Assembly (NCBI RefSeq): GCF_020829625.1 | Contig: NZ_JAIVFX010000007.1 | Location: 1 to 64,000 of the forward strand | Length of the DNA: 64,000 nucleotides | Source of the DNA: Nostoc sp. XA010 | Lineage (GTDB): Bacteria > Cyanobacteriota > Cyanobacteriia > Cyanobacteriales > Nostocaceae | Reading direction: 5' to 3' | Shown here: one piece after another, positions 43,879 through 52,710 of the stretch | Layout of the letters: each line of letters starts with the position of its first letter | Numbering within the stretch: the stretch's first letter is position 1 | Made by a program: the position numbers and the translations under genes | The notes under the pieces: generated by a model | Database searches by the model: none | Seen by the model: the letters and a program-made list of their open reading frames with translations, nothing else | What the model was told of the DNA's origin: nothing

Positions 43879-45003
43879 ACTCACGATTCCCAATACAAAC
43901 TCGCCTTCATTCACAGCTTGATTGGTTGCGACATCATAAACTAATCCATCATGTTGAGCGCAGACATCAATTACAGTAGGTAACTTACCTTCTTTATTGA
44001 AACTGAGAATTTGATAGAGTTTGTCACCAGTTTTGACTTTAGTACCTAATTCGATTCTGGATTGAATCATACCACCTGCGATCGCATAATATTTTTTCCG
44101 GTTGCTGCTAGATGCAAAAGTCATTTCGTAGGTTTTTGTGTCTTCCAATAAATTAGGAATTTGCAGTACACCTTTCTCCACTAAATAATTTTTTACACCC
44201 CGTACACCTTTAGCGACTGAATCAGGGTTCATTTGCATTCCTGCTCCTAATTCTAGTGTCCAAGCTTCCATATCAAACTTGATTTCTCTACCCAACTCTT
44301 TAAAACAAGCTTCCAGTGCTAACCAAGGTTTGATAAAAGCTTCATCAAAAGCATCACCATCATATTTATCAAGCAAGATTCCGAAATCAAGCAGGAAGTA
44401 TTTTGCACTATCTTCTCGATTTCGGAAGTAATAAATATAGTCTAAAGCTTGATTGGTAGAAGTATGTAAGTCAATTAAGTAGTCTGCATCTAAACTGAGA
44501 TTTTGTAGTTTGTAGGCAAAAACTTCAGTGTAAGGAACACCATTAGAACAATTAAGCTTTTCTAAAACTTTTGCAAATTGTTGCTTAATTATAGTTAGAT
44601 AATTTTGTCGGACGACCTTTAGATCAATATGAAGTTGAGATTTAGTAAAAGCTACTAAATCATCAGCTTCTTTCTCGTAGTCCCAAAATATGCGATTCCA
44701 GTCTTTGGCTTCATAAACAGAATATCGTCCAGGGGAAAAATGATGAGCGCGTTCATTCGTCCCCATTGGATTACAAACGGGAACTAACCAAATTTCTCCA
44801 GTTAAATCTGTATCATTTATTGTTAATAAAAACTCAATTAGCTGGTGAATAACGGCATTACCAGCAATTTCTGCCCCGTGCAGATTAGATTGAATGTAAA
44901 CCTTTTTACCAGGTTGAGCGCCAATGAATTTGTATAGTTGTAAGTAGAGGCGATCGCCCGAAGCCATTTGACGTAATAAAATTGTTTCAATAACTGGCAG
45001 CAT
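43876..45003 (-). CDS. Succinylglutamate desuccinylase/aspartoacylase-family zinc hydrolase
   Basis: The 375-residue protein is an M14-like AstE/AspA-family deacylase. The zinc site fits SNLHGAEIAGNAVIHQLIEF (His and Glu) with the third ligand in LIDLHTSTNQ, and the substrate Arg/Asn region NPMGTNERAHHFSPGRYS. The catalytic glutamate is probably in LELGAGMQMN. A C-terminal beta domain (about 290-375) with DKLYQILSF ... FVLGIV is as in the family. The amide substrate is unknown. It converges on pfkA. Confidence 0.85.
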   Translation of the reverse strand: MLPVIETILLRQMASGDRLYLQLYKFIGAQPGKKVYIQSNLHGAEIAGNAVIHQLIEFLLTINDTDLTGEIWLVPVCNPMGTNERAHHFSPGRYSVYEAKDWNRIFWDYEKEADDLVAFTKSQLHIDLKVVRQNYLTIIKQQFAKVLEKLNCSNGVPYTEVFAYKLQNLSLDADYLIDLHTSTNQALDYIYYFRNREDSAKYFLLDFGILLDKYDGDAFDEAFIKPWLALEACFKELGREIKFDMEAWTLELGAGMQMNPDSVAKGVRGVKNYLVEKGVLQIPNLLEDTKTYEMTFASSSNRKKYYAIAGGMIQSRIELGTKVKTGDKLYQILSFNKEGKLPTVIDVCAQHDGLVYDVATNQAVNEGEFVLGIVS

Positions 45004-45058
45004 GAAATAACTCGGTGATGATTTGAGTAAATTATCGCTGTATCTGTACTGAATTAAA

Positions 45059-45179
45059 ATAGGACTTACGCAAATTATCTCTCAAACTCTGATTTCTTCA
45101 TGCCCTCTTTGCCTCTGTGGTAGCCTGCGGCAAGCCGCTCCACATCTACCTTATTCGGTAACTCGTGCGTAAATCCTAT
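45059..45179. mobile_element. MITE-like element with ATAGGACTTACGCA ends
   Basis: ATAGGACTTACGCA at the left is matched by TGCGTAAATCCTAT at the right (one mismatch in 14). The 120-bp interior contains a REP-like CTGCGGCAAGCCGC and no ORF. Confidence 0.65.
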
Positions 45180-45249
45180 AAAACTCAATCGCACAGAGCG
45201 CACTACCCTAAAGAGCGATCGCATAAGCTTTTGTCAAAAAGTTGTAATG

Positions 45250-45396
45250 TTAAGGCTTAATGTAATAGCGTTAAGCCTTAATCTTATGATGCTGGTGATT
45301 AATGTTGTAACGTTAAGCCTTAAGGTTATAGCATTAAGCCTTAAAGTTATAGCATTAAGCCTTAAGGTTATAGCGTTAAGACTTAATGTTGTAATG
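45250..45396. repeat. Second 21-bp tandem repeat array
   Basis: Seven units of 21 bp, typical unit TTAAGCCTTAAGGTTATAGC plus one base. The core is the same as the reverse complement of the nirA-nrtP array (TTAAGCCTTTAAGG), so the two arrays form one repeat family. An accidental reading frame on the plus strand gives LKVIALS heptapeptides. Confidence 0.85.
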
Positions 45397-45479
45397 TTGG
45401 TGACGACAAGACATTCACTTATAACTGCGATCGTTGATTCAAGAACTAATAAATTCTCTCTAGGTAATTTTCTAGGAGA

Positions 45480-45660
45480 TATCGATTCTGCTAAAAAGAA
45501 TGTAGGTTGGGTTGAGAAACGAAACCCAACACCTCAAACTCTTGTAATTGTCGGGTTTGACTCCGTTCAAACGCCACTTCACTCAAGTCGGTAAACCCGC
45601 CCATATAAGTGGCTCCCCAACCTACGCATCTGTTTTATTTTTTTCTGGAATTGGTATTAA
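45480..45660. repeat. Dispersed repeat fragment
   Basis: GTAGGTTGGGTTGAGAAACG and CCCAACCTACGC near the other end form an inverted pair typical of a repeat found in many Nostoc intergenic regions. No functional gene is visible; an open frame crosses it by chance. Confidence 0.45.
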
Positions 45661-45808
45661 TCACAACAAGGTAGTTATTCAGAAGTGTGATATCTACGGC
45701 GGGCTACGCCTACGCAATATTTACGAACAAGTGTTGGTGCTAGTTGAGCAAGGACAGGTAGAAGGTTATATTTCCGCTTCAACTTTTAGTGATCTAGTCC
45801 ATTTTTAA
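45660..45808 (+). pseudogene. PIN-domain toxin gene remnant with a repeat insertion
   Basis: In one frame the sequence reads IYEQVLVLVEQGQVEGYISA then STFSDLVHF and stops, which resembles the segment of PIN-domain (VapC-like) proteins around VxxLxxxGxxxGYISAxTxxDI. The upstream part is interrupted by a palindromic element (45689-45715) translated as YGGLRLRN. The catalytic N-terminus and the C-terminus are missing. Confidence 0.4.
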
Positions 45809-45812
45809 TAAG

Positions 45813-45845
45813 CAAAAAATAAAGGTGGGTAATATAACCCACCTA
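45813..45845 (-). terminator. Terminator downstream of the 173-residue hypothetical gene
   Basis: AGGTGGGT and ACCCACCT pair around TAATAT; on the minus strand the stem is followed by TTATTTTTT. It lies 37 bp beyond the stop codon. Confidence 0.75.
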
Positions 45846-45881
45846 ATCTCTTACTCATCCTCCAAACTTAAAATTCAGAAG

Positions 45882-46403
45882 TTACTTGCGGCCACCTAAC
45901 CACTTAGCCGCCGCAATTCCGAGAATACCTGCTACTACAGGATTACTGAGGAACTTCATAATGCCTGGTTGCTCCGCCAGCACTTCGCGGAAAATGTCGG
46001 GGTGGTTATGATATACAAAGGAGGCTAATTTGCTAACATCATCAGCACTCATGCGGCTGGGGTGGTGTGTAGAAAGCCCCAACTGTTGCTCTAGATGCTT
46101 CTCGTCTAGTTTTCTTTCTTTCAAGTGTTTGAAAAAGGCTCTTGCTACATCATCCCGTTCATTGGGTTTAATTTGGGCGATCGCCTGTTGTAATTCTGGC
46201 TCCATTTGGCTGGTTGGAATGCGATCGGGATGTAAAGATTTACCAAATAAGTGGCGACGTTGATCTGGTGTTGTCCGTTGAGCAAAATCATCAAAATTTT
46301 GATATTCCGTAGTTGATTCGGCTGTAGTATCATCCAGAGATTCAACATCACCTTTAGCCAAATCTTTCATTATTTGACGTTTGTAATCTTCGCTGGTTGC
46401 CAC
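45882..46403 (-). CDS. Conserved hypothetical protein, hydrophilic with C-terminal hydrophobic segment
   Basis: The 173-residue protein is not recognised. It begins with a charged region (EDYKRQIMKDLAKGDVESLD), has a helical middle (ARAFFKHLKERKLDEKHLEQ) and ends in a Gly/Ala-rich hydrophobic stretch NPVVAGILGIAAAKWLGG, which could contact a membrane. AAAAAAGGAGATAAAT precedes the ATG, a strong ribosome site. It belongs to a run of small minus-strand genes (lipoprotein, CsbD, repeat protein) that look like stress proteins, but each has its own spacing and terminator. Confidence 0.7.
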   Translation of the reverse strand: MATSEDYKRQIMKDLAKGDVESLDDTTAESTTEYQNFDDFAQRTTPDQRRHLFGKSLHPDRIPTSQMEPELQQAIAQIKPNERDDVARAFFKHLKERKLDEKHLEQQLGLSTHHPSRMSADDVSKLASFVYHNHPDIFREVLAEQPGIMKFLSNPVVAGILGIAAAKWLGGRK

Positions 46404-46509
46404 TGTATTTATCTCCTTTTTTTATGAAACTATTTGGATGGCTAGTATTTCCAAGCCCTAATTCCAAATTGATTAAACTCTATTCAAGTTTCTATTGCAA
46501 ATACAGCAA

Positions 46510-46953
46510 TTAGGTATACTTAACTTGATTAGTTTGAGTGTCATATTCAGTAGTCAAAATCAATTGCTTATCAGGTGCGTAAATCAAAACCTTCAAGTCT
46601 TGTTTTGGGAAGTTTTTATGAAAACCTTGAACTAAAGATTTTGCTAATGGTCGCACTTCGTTAGGACGAACTTTAGGAGAAATCACAACACCCAGTTTGT
46701 TGTTATCACGAACAAAAGCGTCCTGAACTAATCCTTGAGATGCTTGTACAACCCAGTTACCAAAGCTTTGTCCTCCTGGGGTATTGCCTCGCTCTAACTC
46801 TGCATAAGTTACATCTCGACCAATTGCTGAGGGAGTAGTTGAGCGGTCAACTCGTGACATTGTACTTGTACCACCACAAGCGGTAGTTATCATCAGTACT
46901 CCGATTAAAAGGAAAGTCGCCAATATTTTGCGACCTTGCTGAAGCAGAACCAT
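46510..46953 (-). CDS. Putative lipoprotein of unknown function
   Basis: The 147-residue protein has a lipoprotein signal (RKILATFLLIGVLMITTACG, Cys at the lipobox TTAC), then a short linker and a compact domain: FGNWVVQASQGLVQDAFVRD, KLGVVISPKVRPNEVRPLAK, LVQGFHKNFPKQDLKVLIYA. It should be anchored to a membrane outer face. I do not recognise the domain. A strong AGGAGG-like site (TTAGGAGGTAAAAAA) precedes the ATG. Confidence 0.75.
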   Translation of the reverse strand: MVLLQQGRKILATFLLIGVLMITTACGGTSTMSRVDRSTTPSAIGRDVTYAELERGNTPGGQSFGNWVVQASQGLVQDAFVRDNNKLGVVISPKVRPNEVRPLAKSLVQGFHKNFPKQDLKVLIYAPDKQLILTTEYDTQTNQVKYT

Positions 46954-47269
46954 TTTTTTACCTCCTAAGAAAACACTTTAAACAACAGATATAATAGATT
47001 TTATATTCAAAATAATTGCATTTATAAACTTGGAATTCATAGAGGTTATTCCTCTAATTTGTAATACCTTTCTTTTTTTAATGTAGAGACATAATTTATT
47101 ACGTCTCTACAAGAAAATCTGCAAATCAAGCTATTTGTTTAACTTTCCACACTTGCTAAGAGGAGAAGAAAGAAGTATAAACTTGAATCTTCAATCCTTC
47201 ATGCTTTTTTGCAAAAATGGAATCCATCCCACTTATATTTCCATTTCTGCAAAAAATTTGGATTATTTA
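46954..47269. other. Gap with two inverted repeats
   Basis: GTAGAGAC/GTCTCTAC arms at 47083-47110 are a common Nostoc palindromic repeat. At 47205-47256 the imperfect arms TTTTTTGCAAAAATGGAA and TTCCATTTCTGCAAAAAA flank 15 bases and could terminate the csbD-like gene on the minus strand. No gene is supported. Confidence 0.5.
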
Positions 47270-47452
47270 TTAGTCAATATTTTTCTTGACATTATCTTTC
47301 ACGTCTTCAATACCGTGACGTACTTCGCTTTCAGCTTGCTTTGCTTTACCTTTGGCTTTATCTTCTGGATCTCCAGTTACATTTCCTAAAGCTTCTTGGG
47401 CTTTACCTTCAACATTTTTAGCAGCTGCTTTTGCGCGATCTTCTATGCTCAT
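47270..47452 (-). CDS. CsbD-family stress protein
   Basis: The 60-residue hydrophilic protein matches the CsbD family: MSIEDRAKAAAKNVEGKAQE followed by ALGNVTGDPEDKAKGKAKQA. CsbD proteins are abundant small general-stress proteins of unknown biochemical function, often induced by desiccation, salt or stationary phase. It is on the minus strand with a clear ribosome site (AATCAGGAGTACAAA). Confidence 0.9.
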   Translation of the reverse strand: MSIEDRAKAAAKNVEGKAQEALGNVTGDPEDKAKGKAKQAESEVRHGIEDVKDNVKKNID

Positions 47453-47811
47453 TTTGTACTCCTGATTTAATCAAAAACTTATTTCAAAGTTTGTTTACAG
47501 CTTTGAAATGTTTTGTTATTACATTTACAGACTAGCTTAAAGTTTTTACTAAAGCCTTCCACCACAAGGCATATTAAACAATTAAACAATTAAACAATTA
47601 AAAACTAAAAACTAAAAATTAAGAAAAGTAGTTATAGTAAGCATCCTGGCTATCGTTTGAATCTCAACTAAAGTAAGAACGACTGAATTACCTATGCTAA
47701 AAGACATAGAACAAGTGCAAATATGGTAATCTCTACTTTTGACTGTTTAAATAAAAAACCCAGCTTCCTATAGAAACTGGGTTAATAAAGTTATGGGGAT
47801 ATTTTATTTGT
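47453..47811. other. Gap with ATTAAACA repeats and a terminator
   Basis: ACAATTAA 8-mers are repeated about three times at 47576-47602, followed by AAAACTA heptamers. The only other structure is the terminator at 47753-47785. No gene is supported. Confidence 0.5.
47753..47785 (-). terminator. Terminator of the GIRPI-repeat protein gene
   Basis: AACCCAG and CTGGGTT arms with extra pairs (TTTC/GAAG) form a stem on the minus strand, followed by TTTTTTATT, 27 bp beyond the stop codon. Confidence 0.8.
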
Positions 47812-48264
47812 CTAATCTAGAAAACCCATCAGGCTTTCAGAATTGTCAACCTCATTTGATGCTATTGGACGATTACCGAATGTTGAATAGCTTTCATCAA
47901 TTACCAATAAACTTGAGCCAATTGGACGAATCCCAGACAGATTGATACTTTCAACAACTTGGAATGTATTAGCACCAATTGGACGAATACCCATTGAGTT
48001 ATAGGTTTCAACTACTTCCAAGCTACTGGTGCTAACAGGACGCACCCCAGCAATTGAGAGGTGTTCAGCAACTTCTAAGTCGCTAGCGCCTATAGGACGA
48101 ATTCCAGAAATGGCAAGTGTTCCAGAAGCTCCCACTGGCAGTTCATTAACTTCATCGACTTTATCAGCATTCAAGCTCTGGTCTTGTTGATTTTCAACTT
48201 CCTCTGTAGACTTGGCAGACTTTTGCCGAGAACTGGTTGCTTTGCCAGCGTTGCTAATAGTCAT
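47812..48264 (-). CDS. GIRPI-repeat protein of unknown function
   Basis: After a hydrophilic N-terminal 45 residues (Ser/Lys/Asp/Gln-rich), the 150-residue protein contains four complete 19-residue repeats and a fifth partial one. Each starts with G(I/V/N)RP(I/V), as in GIRPIGASDLEVAEHLSIA, GVRPVSTSSLEVVETYNSM, GIRPIGANTFQVVESINLS and GIRPIGSSLLVIDESYSTF. The unit looks like a beta-hairpin or a short solenoid turn. No signal peptide or membrane segment is visible. The function is unknown. It is next to csbD on the same strand and has its own terminator. Confidence 0.75.
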   Translation of the reverse strand: MTISNAGKATSSRQKSAKSTEEVENQQDQSLNADKVDEVNELPVGASGTLAISGIRPIGASDLEVAEHLSIAGVRPVSTSSLEVVETYNSMGIRPIGANTFQVVESINLSGIRPIGSSLLVIDESYSTFGNRPIASNEVDNSESLMGFLD

Positions 48265-48517
48265 AAATGAAAACCTCTGGTTTGTTAATTGAATTTTACA
48301 ATAATTAAGGAAAGATGAAATTTTTTCCCATATACTTTAGAGTTTAACCTTAAACAACCCCATATAGATATAAGAATCTTTAAAACTGATACATAAGTAA
48401 ATTTAAATAAATAATTTTTGTAAAGAATCATTACTATTTATTTGCTCTAATAACCCAGCTACAATGGATACAGGGCGGAATCGTCACCATGAGATAGGGT
48501 ATTTTCAGCAAAACTGT

Positions 48518-50515
48518 ATGACAGAATTTTGTCTTCAAGCTCCCTTTAGTCCCACAGGCGATCAACCACAAGCGATCGCACAACTTACTGCTAGTATCCA
48601 AGCGGGTAATCGTTACCAAACTTTACTAGGAGCCACTGGAACTGGCAAGACATTTTCGGTAGCAGCAGTTATTGAGAAAATTGGCAAGCCTACTTTAGTT
48701 CTGGCGCATAACAAAACCCTTGCTGCCCAGCTTTGTAACGAGTTGCGAGATTTCTTTCCCAACAACGCAGTTGAGTATTTTGTCAGCTACTACGATTATT
48801 ATCAGCCAGAAGCGTATATTCCCGTTACTGATACTTATATTGAAAAAACGGCAGCGATTAATGATGAAATAGATATGTTACGGCATTCAGCGACGCGATC
48901 GCTTTTTGAACGCCGTGATGTTATTGTCGTTGCTTCCATCAGCTGCATCTACGGTTTAGGAATGCCGGCAGAATATCTGAAAGCTGCCATTCCCCTTCAG
49001 ATAGGTATGGAAGTAAATCAACGCCAAATTTTACGGGATTTGGCAAATGTTCAATATAGCCGCAACGACATAGAAATGGGTCGGGGAAAATTTCGCGTCC
49101 GTGGTGATGTCTTAGAAATTGGCCCAGCTTATGAAGACCGGATTATTCGAGTCGAATTCTTTGGTGATGAAATTGACGCGATTCGCTACATTGACCCGGT
49201 GACAGGTGAAATTCTCAAAAGTTTGGAAGCGGTGAATGTCTACCCAGCACGCCACTTTGTCACCCCAGAAGAACGGTTAGAAGTAGCTTGTAATGACATT
49301 GCAGCCGAGTTAAAACAGCAAAAACTAGACTTAGAACAAGCTGGGAAACTATTAGAAGCGCAACGCATAGATCAACGTACACGCTATGACCTAGAAATGC
49401 TACGCGAGGTAGGTTACTGCAACGGCGTTGAGAATTATTCTCGTCACTTAGCAGGAAGACAAGCTGGAGAATCACCAGAATGTTTAATTGATTATTTTCC
49501 CAAAGATTGGCTACTAATTATCGATGAATCTCACGTTACAGTGCCACAAATTCGTGGGATGTATAACGGCGATCAAGCTAGAAAAAAAGTTTTAATTGAA
49601 CATGGATTTCGGCTTCCTAGTGCTGCTGATAACCGTCCTTTGAAAGCCGAGGAATTCTGGCAAAAGGTTAATCAGTGTATTTTTGTTTCAGCTACTCCCG
49701 GAAATTGGGAATTAGAAATTTCTGAAGATCATGTAGTTGAGCAAGTGATTCGACCAACTGGAGTGGTTGATCCAGAAATTTCTGTACGTCCCACAGAAGG
49801 ACAAATTGATGATTTATTGGGAGAAATTAAAGATAGAGCCGATCGCCATGAACGAGTGTTGATTACCACATTAACCAAGCGGATGGCGGAAGATTTAACC
49901 GAATATTTGCAAGACCACGGTATAAGGGTAAGGTATTTACATTCCGAAATTACTTCTATTGAGCGCATTGAAATTTTGCAGAACTTGCGCGAGGGGAAAT
50001 TTGATGTATTGGTTGGTGTGAATTTGCTGCGGGAAGGGTTGGATTTACCCGAAGTTTCTTTAGTAGCAATTATGGATGCAGATAAAGAAGGTTTCTTACG
50101 AACCGAGCGTTCCTTAATTCAAACTATTGGTAGAGCCGCGCGTCACATCCAGGGACAGGCTATTTTGTATGCCGATAATATGACAGGTAGCATGATTAAA
50201 GCTATTGATGAAACAGATAGACGGCGTGGTATTCAAACAGCACATAATCGACTGCATGGGATTACACCACAGCCAATTGTCAAAAAATCAAGTAACGCGA
50301 TTTTGGCATTTTTGGATGTATCTCGACGATTAAATGCAACTGACTTGAAAGTTGTAGATGAACATATAGATGAACTGCCATTAGAACAGATTCCAGGGTT
50401 GATTACTGTGTTGGAAGCGCAGATGAAAGAAGCTGCAAAGAAACTAGAATTTGAAGAGGCGGGTAAATTGCGCGATCGCATTAAACATCTGCGGGATAAA
50501 ATGCTAGGAAATTAA
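48518..50515 (+). CDS. uvrB: UvrABC excinuclease subunit B
   Basis: UvrB is the damage-verification helicase-like subunit of nucleotide excision repair. The protein has Walker [10 protein letters not shown], the DNA-clamping hairpin [12 protein letters not shown], helicase motifs VDEHI-type [29 protein letters not shown] and QTIGRAARH, and the C-terminal UVR motif [21 protein letters not shown] place the start at ATG 48518 ([16 protein letters not shown], 665 residues); the frame is open to 48464, but the added 18 residues are unlike UvrB. Its last codons are repeated at 51204, part of a segmental duplication. Confidence 0.97.
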   Translation: MTEFCLQAPFSPTGDQPQAIAQLTASIQAGNRYQTLLGATGTGKTFSVAAVIEKIGKPTLVLAHNKTLAAQLCNELRDFFPNNAVEYFVSYYDYYQPEAYIPVTDTYIEKTAAINDEIDMLRHSATRSLFERRDVIVVASISCIYGLGMPAEYLKAAIPLQIGMEVNQRQILRDLANVQYSRNDIEMGRGKFRVRGDVLEIGPAYEDRIIRVEFFGDEIDAIRYIDPVTGEILKSLEAVNVYPARHFVTPEERLEVACNDIAAELKQQKLDLEQAGKLLEAQRIDQRTRYDLEMLREVGYCNGVENYSRHLAGRQAGESPECLIDYFPKDWLLIIDESHVTVPQIRGMYNGDQARKKVLIEHGFRLPSAADNRPLKAEEFWQKVNQCIFVSATPGNWELEISEDHVVEQVIRPTGVVDPEISVRPTEGQIDDLLGEIKDRADRHERVLITTLTKRMAEDLTEYLQDHGIRVRYLHSEITSIERIEILQNLREGKFDVLVGVNLLREGLDLPEVSLVAIMDADKEGFLRTERSLIQTIGRAARHIQGQAILYADNMTGSMIKAIDETDRRRGIQTAHNRLHGITPQPIVKKSSNAILAFLDVSRRLNATDLKVVDEHIDELPLEQIPGLITVLEAQMKEAAKKLEFEEAGKLRDRIKHLRDKMLGN

Positions 50516-50628
50516 CCTAAATCTTACGCTCACAAATTAGCAATTACCCGCACAGAAAGGTTATTAGGTCAACGTTTGGGTGACAAAGCGCTCAAATTGC
50601 CGCCAAGAAGCGATAATGGATAAGATGC
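50470..50628 (+). repeat. Decayed duplicate of the uvrB-tail/Uma2 region
   Basis: 50470-50533 is nearly identical to 51204-51267 (uvrB tail plus the beginning of the Uma2 gene). 50528-50588 matches 51388-51448 inside Uma2. 50603-50628 is identical to 51907-51932. The jump occurs between two GCTCAC hexamers, so this is a Uma2 copy with an internal deletion. Confidence 0.8.
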
Positions 50629-50655
50629 CATTTACGTTTTAAGAGTGTGGTAGCT

Positions 50656-50907
50656 ATGACTGAGTTACTTGAGCGTGCGATCATGCAACTGAAAACTCTA
50701 CCTGTTGCCGAACAGGATGCGTAGGCGTAGCCCGTCGTAGACATCGCAGCTCGTCTCCTTGCCGAGATAGAGGATGAGCAGACATGGAAAGCTCAGTTTG
50801 AGTCTACAACAGATGCTCAGTGGGATCGTCTAGCTGATATGGTAAGGCAGGAAATTACTGCTGGCGATATCACTCCTCTAGCTGACGTTTTTCCCTCTGA
50901 GCAATGA
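50656..50907 (+). pseudogene. Antitoxin gene of a ParD/RelB-type pair, disrupted by a repeat
   Basis: The frame reads MTELLERAIMQLKTLPVAEQ-DA, two TAG stops within an inserted palindromic repeat, then DIAARLLAEIEDEQTWKAQF and ESTTDAQWDRLADMVRQEIT to TGA at 50905. It resembles small antitoxins found before RelE-type toxins in cyanobacteria. The repeat (about 50719-50747) is inserted where the intact gene would read GATGCGATCGCA, in a HIP1-like site. The insertion is in frame but carries stops. Confidence 0.8.
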
Positions 50908-51173
50908 AGTCAAGTGTTACGAAGGGATTTCGCAAAAAACTTGATGAACTTCCTGCATCAGTTCAAGAACAAACTGCCAAAGCCTATGCTCTTTGGCGTT
51001 CAGATCCTTACCACAATAGTCTTCAGTTCAAATGAGTTAGCCAGCGCCAACCAATCTATTCGGCTCGTGTTAGTTTAGACTACCGCGTTCTTGGCTTGTT
51101 GCAGGATGATCACATTTACTGGTTCTGGATTGGCTCACATACAGAGTATGACGAGTTACTTCAAAGGTTGTAG
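50904..51173 (+). pseudogene. RelE-type toxin gene with an in-frame stop
   Basis: ATG 50904 overlaps the antitoxin stop by ATGA. The frame reads MKSSVTKGFRKKLDELPASV, QEQTAKAYALWRSDPYHNSL, QFK, TGA at 51033, then VSQRQPIYSARVSLDYRVLG and LLQDDHIYWFWIGSHTEYDE to TAG at 51171. It is a ParE/RelE-fold toxin with a nonsense codon in the middle, before the RVSLDYRVLG core strand, so no active toxin is expected. Confidence 0.8.
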
Positions 51174-51259
51174 CGCCAGCAGCCTAACCATTAGCTTTTC
51201 CATGCGCGATCGCATTAAACATCTGCGGGATAAAATGCTAGGACGTTAACGTAAATCTT

Positions 51260-51820
51260 ATGCTCACCAATATTCGCCTAATTAGTGTTCAAGAATATCA
51301 CAAAATGGCGGAAATGGGAATTTTTCATCCTGAAGAACGCTTAGAATTAATCGCGGGACAAATCATCACAATGTCAGCAAAAGGAACTGCTCACGAATCA
51401 GCAATTACCCGCACAGAAAGGTTATTACGTCAACGTTTGGGTGACAAAGTTTTATTAAGAATCCAGTCACCAGTGCAACTTGACGATTACTCGGAACCAG
51501 AACCAGATATTTCAGTGGTGAAGCTGAATCCATTAGATTATGAGGATCATCATCCCAATGCCTCCGAAGTGTTTTTAGTGATTGAAATAGCTGATTCCAG
51601 TCTCAAATATGATCGAGAAGTAAAAGCGATGGCTTATGCGAAGTCAGGTATTATTGAGTACTGGATTTTAGATGTTAATGGACGCAAGTTGTATATGTAT
51701 CGTCTCCCTAGTCCAGATGGATATCACAGTGAGAGCATACTTGCAGAGGATGTGAAAATCTCACCTTTAGCTTTTCCTGATTGTGCGATCGCTATTCAGG
51801 AATTATTGCGAAAAATCTAG
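51260..51820 (+). CDS. Uma2-family (DUF820) PD-(D/E)XK nuclease-like protein
   Basis: The 186-residue protein is a typical cyanobacterial Uma2/DUF820 member: GIFHPEERLELIAGQIITMS, ESAITRTERLLRQRLGDKVL, then the nuclease-like core YSEPEPDISVVKL (acidic residue) and EVFLVIEIADSSLKYDREVK (E-x-S ... K), and IIEYWILDVNGRKLYMYR. The family is greatly expanded in cyanobacteria and resembles restriction-endonuclease folds; its biological role is not established. It follows uvrB and its duplicated tail. A second, damaged copy lies next. Confidence 0.88.
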   Translation: MLTNIRLISVQEYHKMAEMGIFHPEERLELIAGQIITMSAKGTAHESAITRTERLLRQRLGDKVLLRIQSPVQLDDYSEPEPDISVVKLNPLDYEDHHPNASEVFLVIEIADSSLKYDREVKAMAYAKSGIIEYWILDVNGRKLYMYRLPSPDGYHSESILAEDVKISPLAFPDCAIAIQELLRKI

Positions 51821-51978
51821 GAGGCGATCGCCTAAGCCAACTACACATCTGAAAAACACATATAGGAATCGTATTTGATTTTTGAAATGATCTACGTGGG
51901 CGGCCACCAAGAAGCGATAATGGATAAGATGCATGATTTCGCTATTCTAGAAAAGTGAATCATTAAGAGATCGCGCCG

Positions 51979-52338
51979 ATGGTTGCTTTACCCGATCGCA
52001 TTTTGATGAGTGCAGAGGAGTACCTGGTTTGGCAACCCACCCAAGAAGAACGCTACGAGTATTGGGATGGTGAAGTTATGATGATGAGTGGTGCTACATG
52101 CAACCATAATCAGATTTCTCTCAATTTCTCGAAGCTCCTAGATGATGCCCTAGCCGATGTCTACGACGGGCTACGCCTACGCACTTGTGAAGTATACCAA
52201 GAATCAAAGCCTCTCTCCCTGTGGGGGCTGTGGGGGCTACCGTGTACACACAAGTCTTGTCGCAGCTATATCTTTATTAATAAATCTCGCACTGCGTTTC
52301 TATCCCGCCTCGGAATGAATTCCGAGTCTCATAGCTGA
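51979..52338 (+). pseudogene. Uma2-family gene disrupted by mobile repeats
   Basis: The first 58 residues (SAEEYLVWQPTQEERYEYWD then GEVMMMSGATCNHNQISLNF) are a normal Uma2 N-terminus. At 52156-52182 a palindromic element adds VYDGLRLR in frame. After CEVYQESKPL the sequence enters an outer inverted repeat at 52229 and the protein ends in unrelated sequence; the nuclease core is missing. The remainder of the gene was not found downstream. Confidence 0.8.
52156..52182 (+). repeat. 27-bp palindromic element in a Uma2 gene
   Basis: The string GTCTACGACGGGCTACGCCT is nearly identical to 45689-45715 and, in inverse orientation, to about 50719-50747. It is one of three copies in the window, all in coding remnants. 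Confidence 0.75.
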
Positions 52339-52710
52339 AGTCCACCCTTTGTGGACTAAATTAGACCTGTCGGGAAATAGCGAGAAAAATCGCTGAAAAC
52401 CTTGCGACACAGGAACTATAACTATTTATAGTAAAGTTGATTGGAAGGCTTGATCTATAAAGCTTTCAAAAATTTCTTGCTTTATTTCCCGACAACTCTA
52501 TTGATTATTCAGTCCACAAAGCGTGGACTTCAGCTAAAAGCCAAAGAACTTTAGTTCTGGGCGGGATGTCGGTAAGTGTGACAGTTTAACTCTGACACAA
52601 ATGTGGGTAAAAGAGTTGAAACGTATGTGGACAGCGCTTGTGTGTACACCGTAGCCCCACAACTCCTTCCTTTAGTAGTTTACTTGGACTTGTGTATACA
52701 CCGTAGCCCC
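52229..52710. mobile_element. Nested mobile elements in the disrupted Uma2 gene
   Basis: The outer ends are CTACCGTGTACACACAAG (52237-52254) and CTTGTGTGTACACCGTAG (52637-52654); a further similar right end is at 52690-52710. Inside, GAATTCATTCCGAGG-like and TCCGAGTCTCATAGCTGAAG strings with hairpins TAGCTGAAGTCCAC/GTGGACTTCAGCTA resemble cyanobacterial IS200/IS605 ends. Innermost, TGTCGGGAAATA (52368) and TATTTCCCGACA (ending 52494) bound a 127-bp MITE. No transposase is encoded. Confidence 0.6.

Noticed and set aside
45247..45594. Plus-strand ORF with LKVIALS repeats
   Set aside because: It is the translation of the second 21-bp array followed by a dispersed repeat; no ribosome site and no conserved domain.
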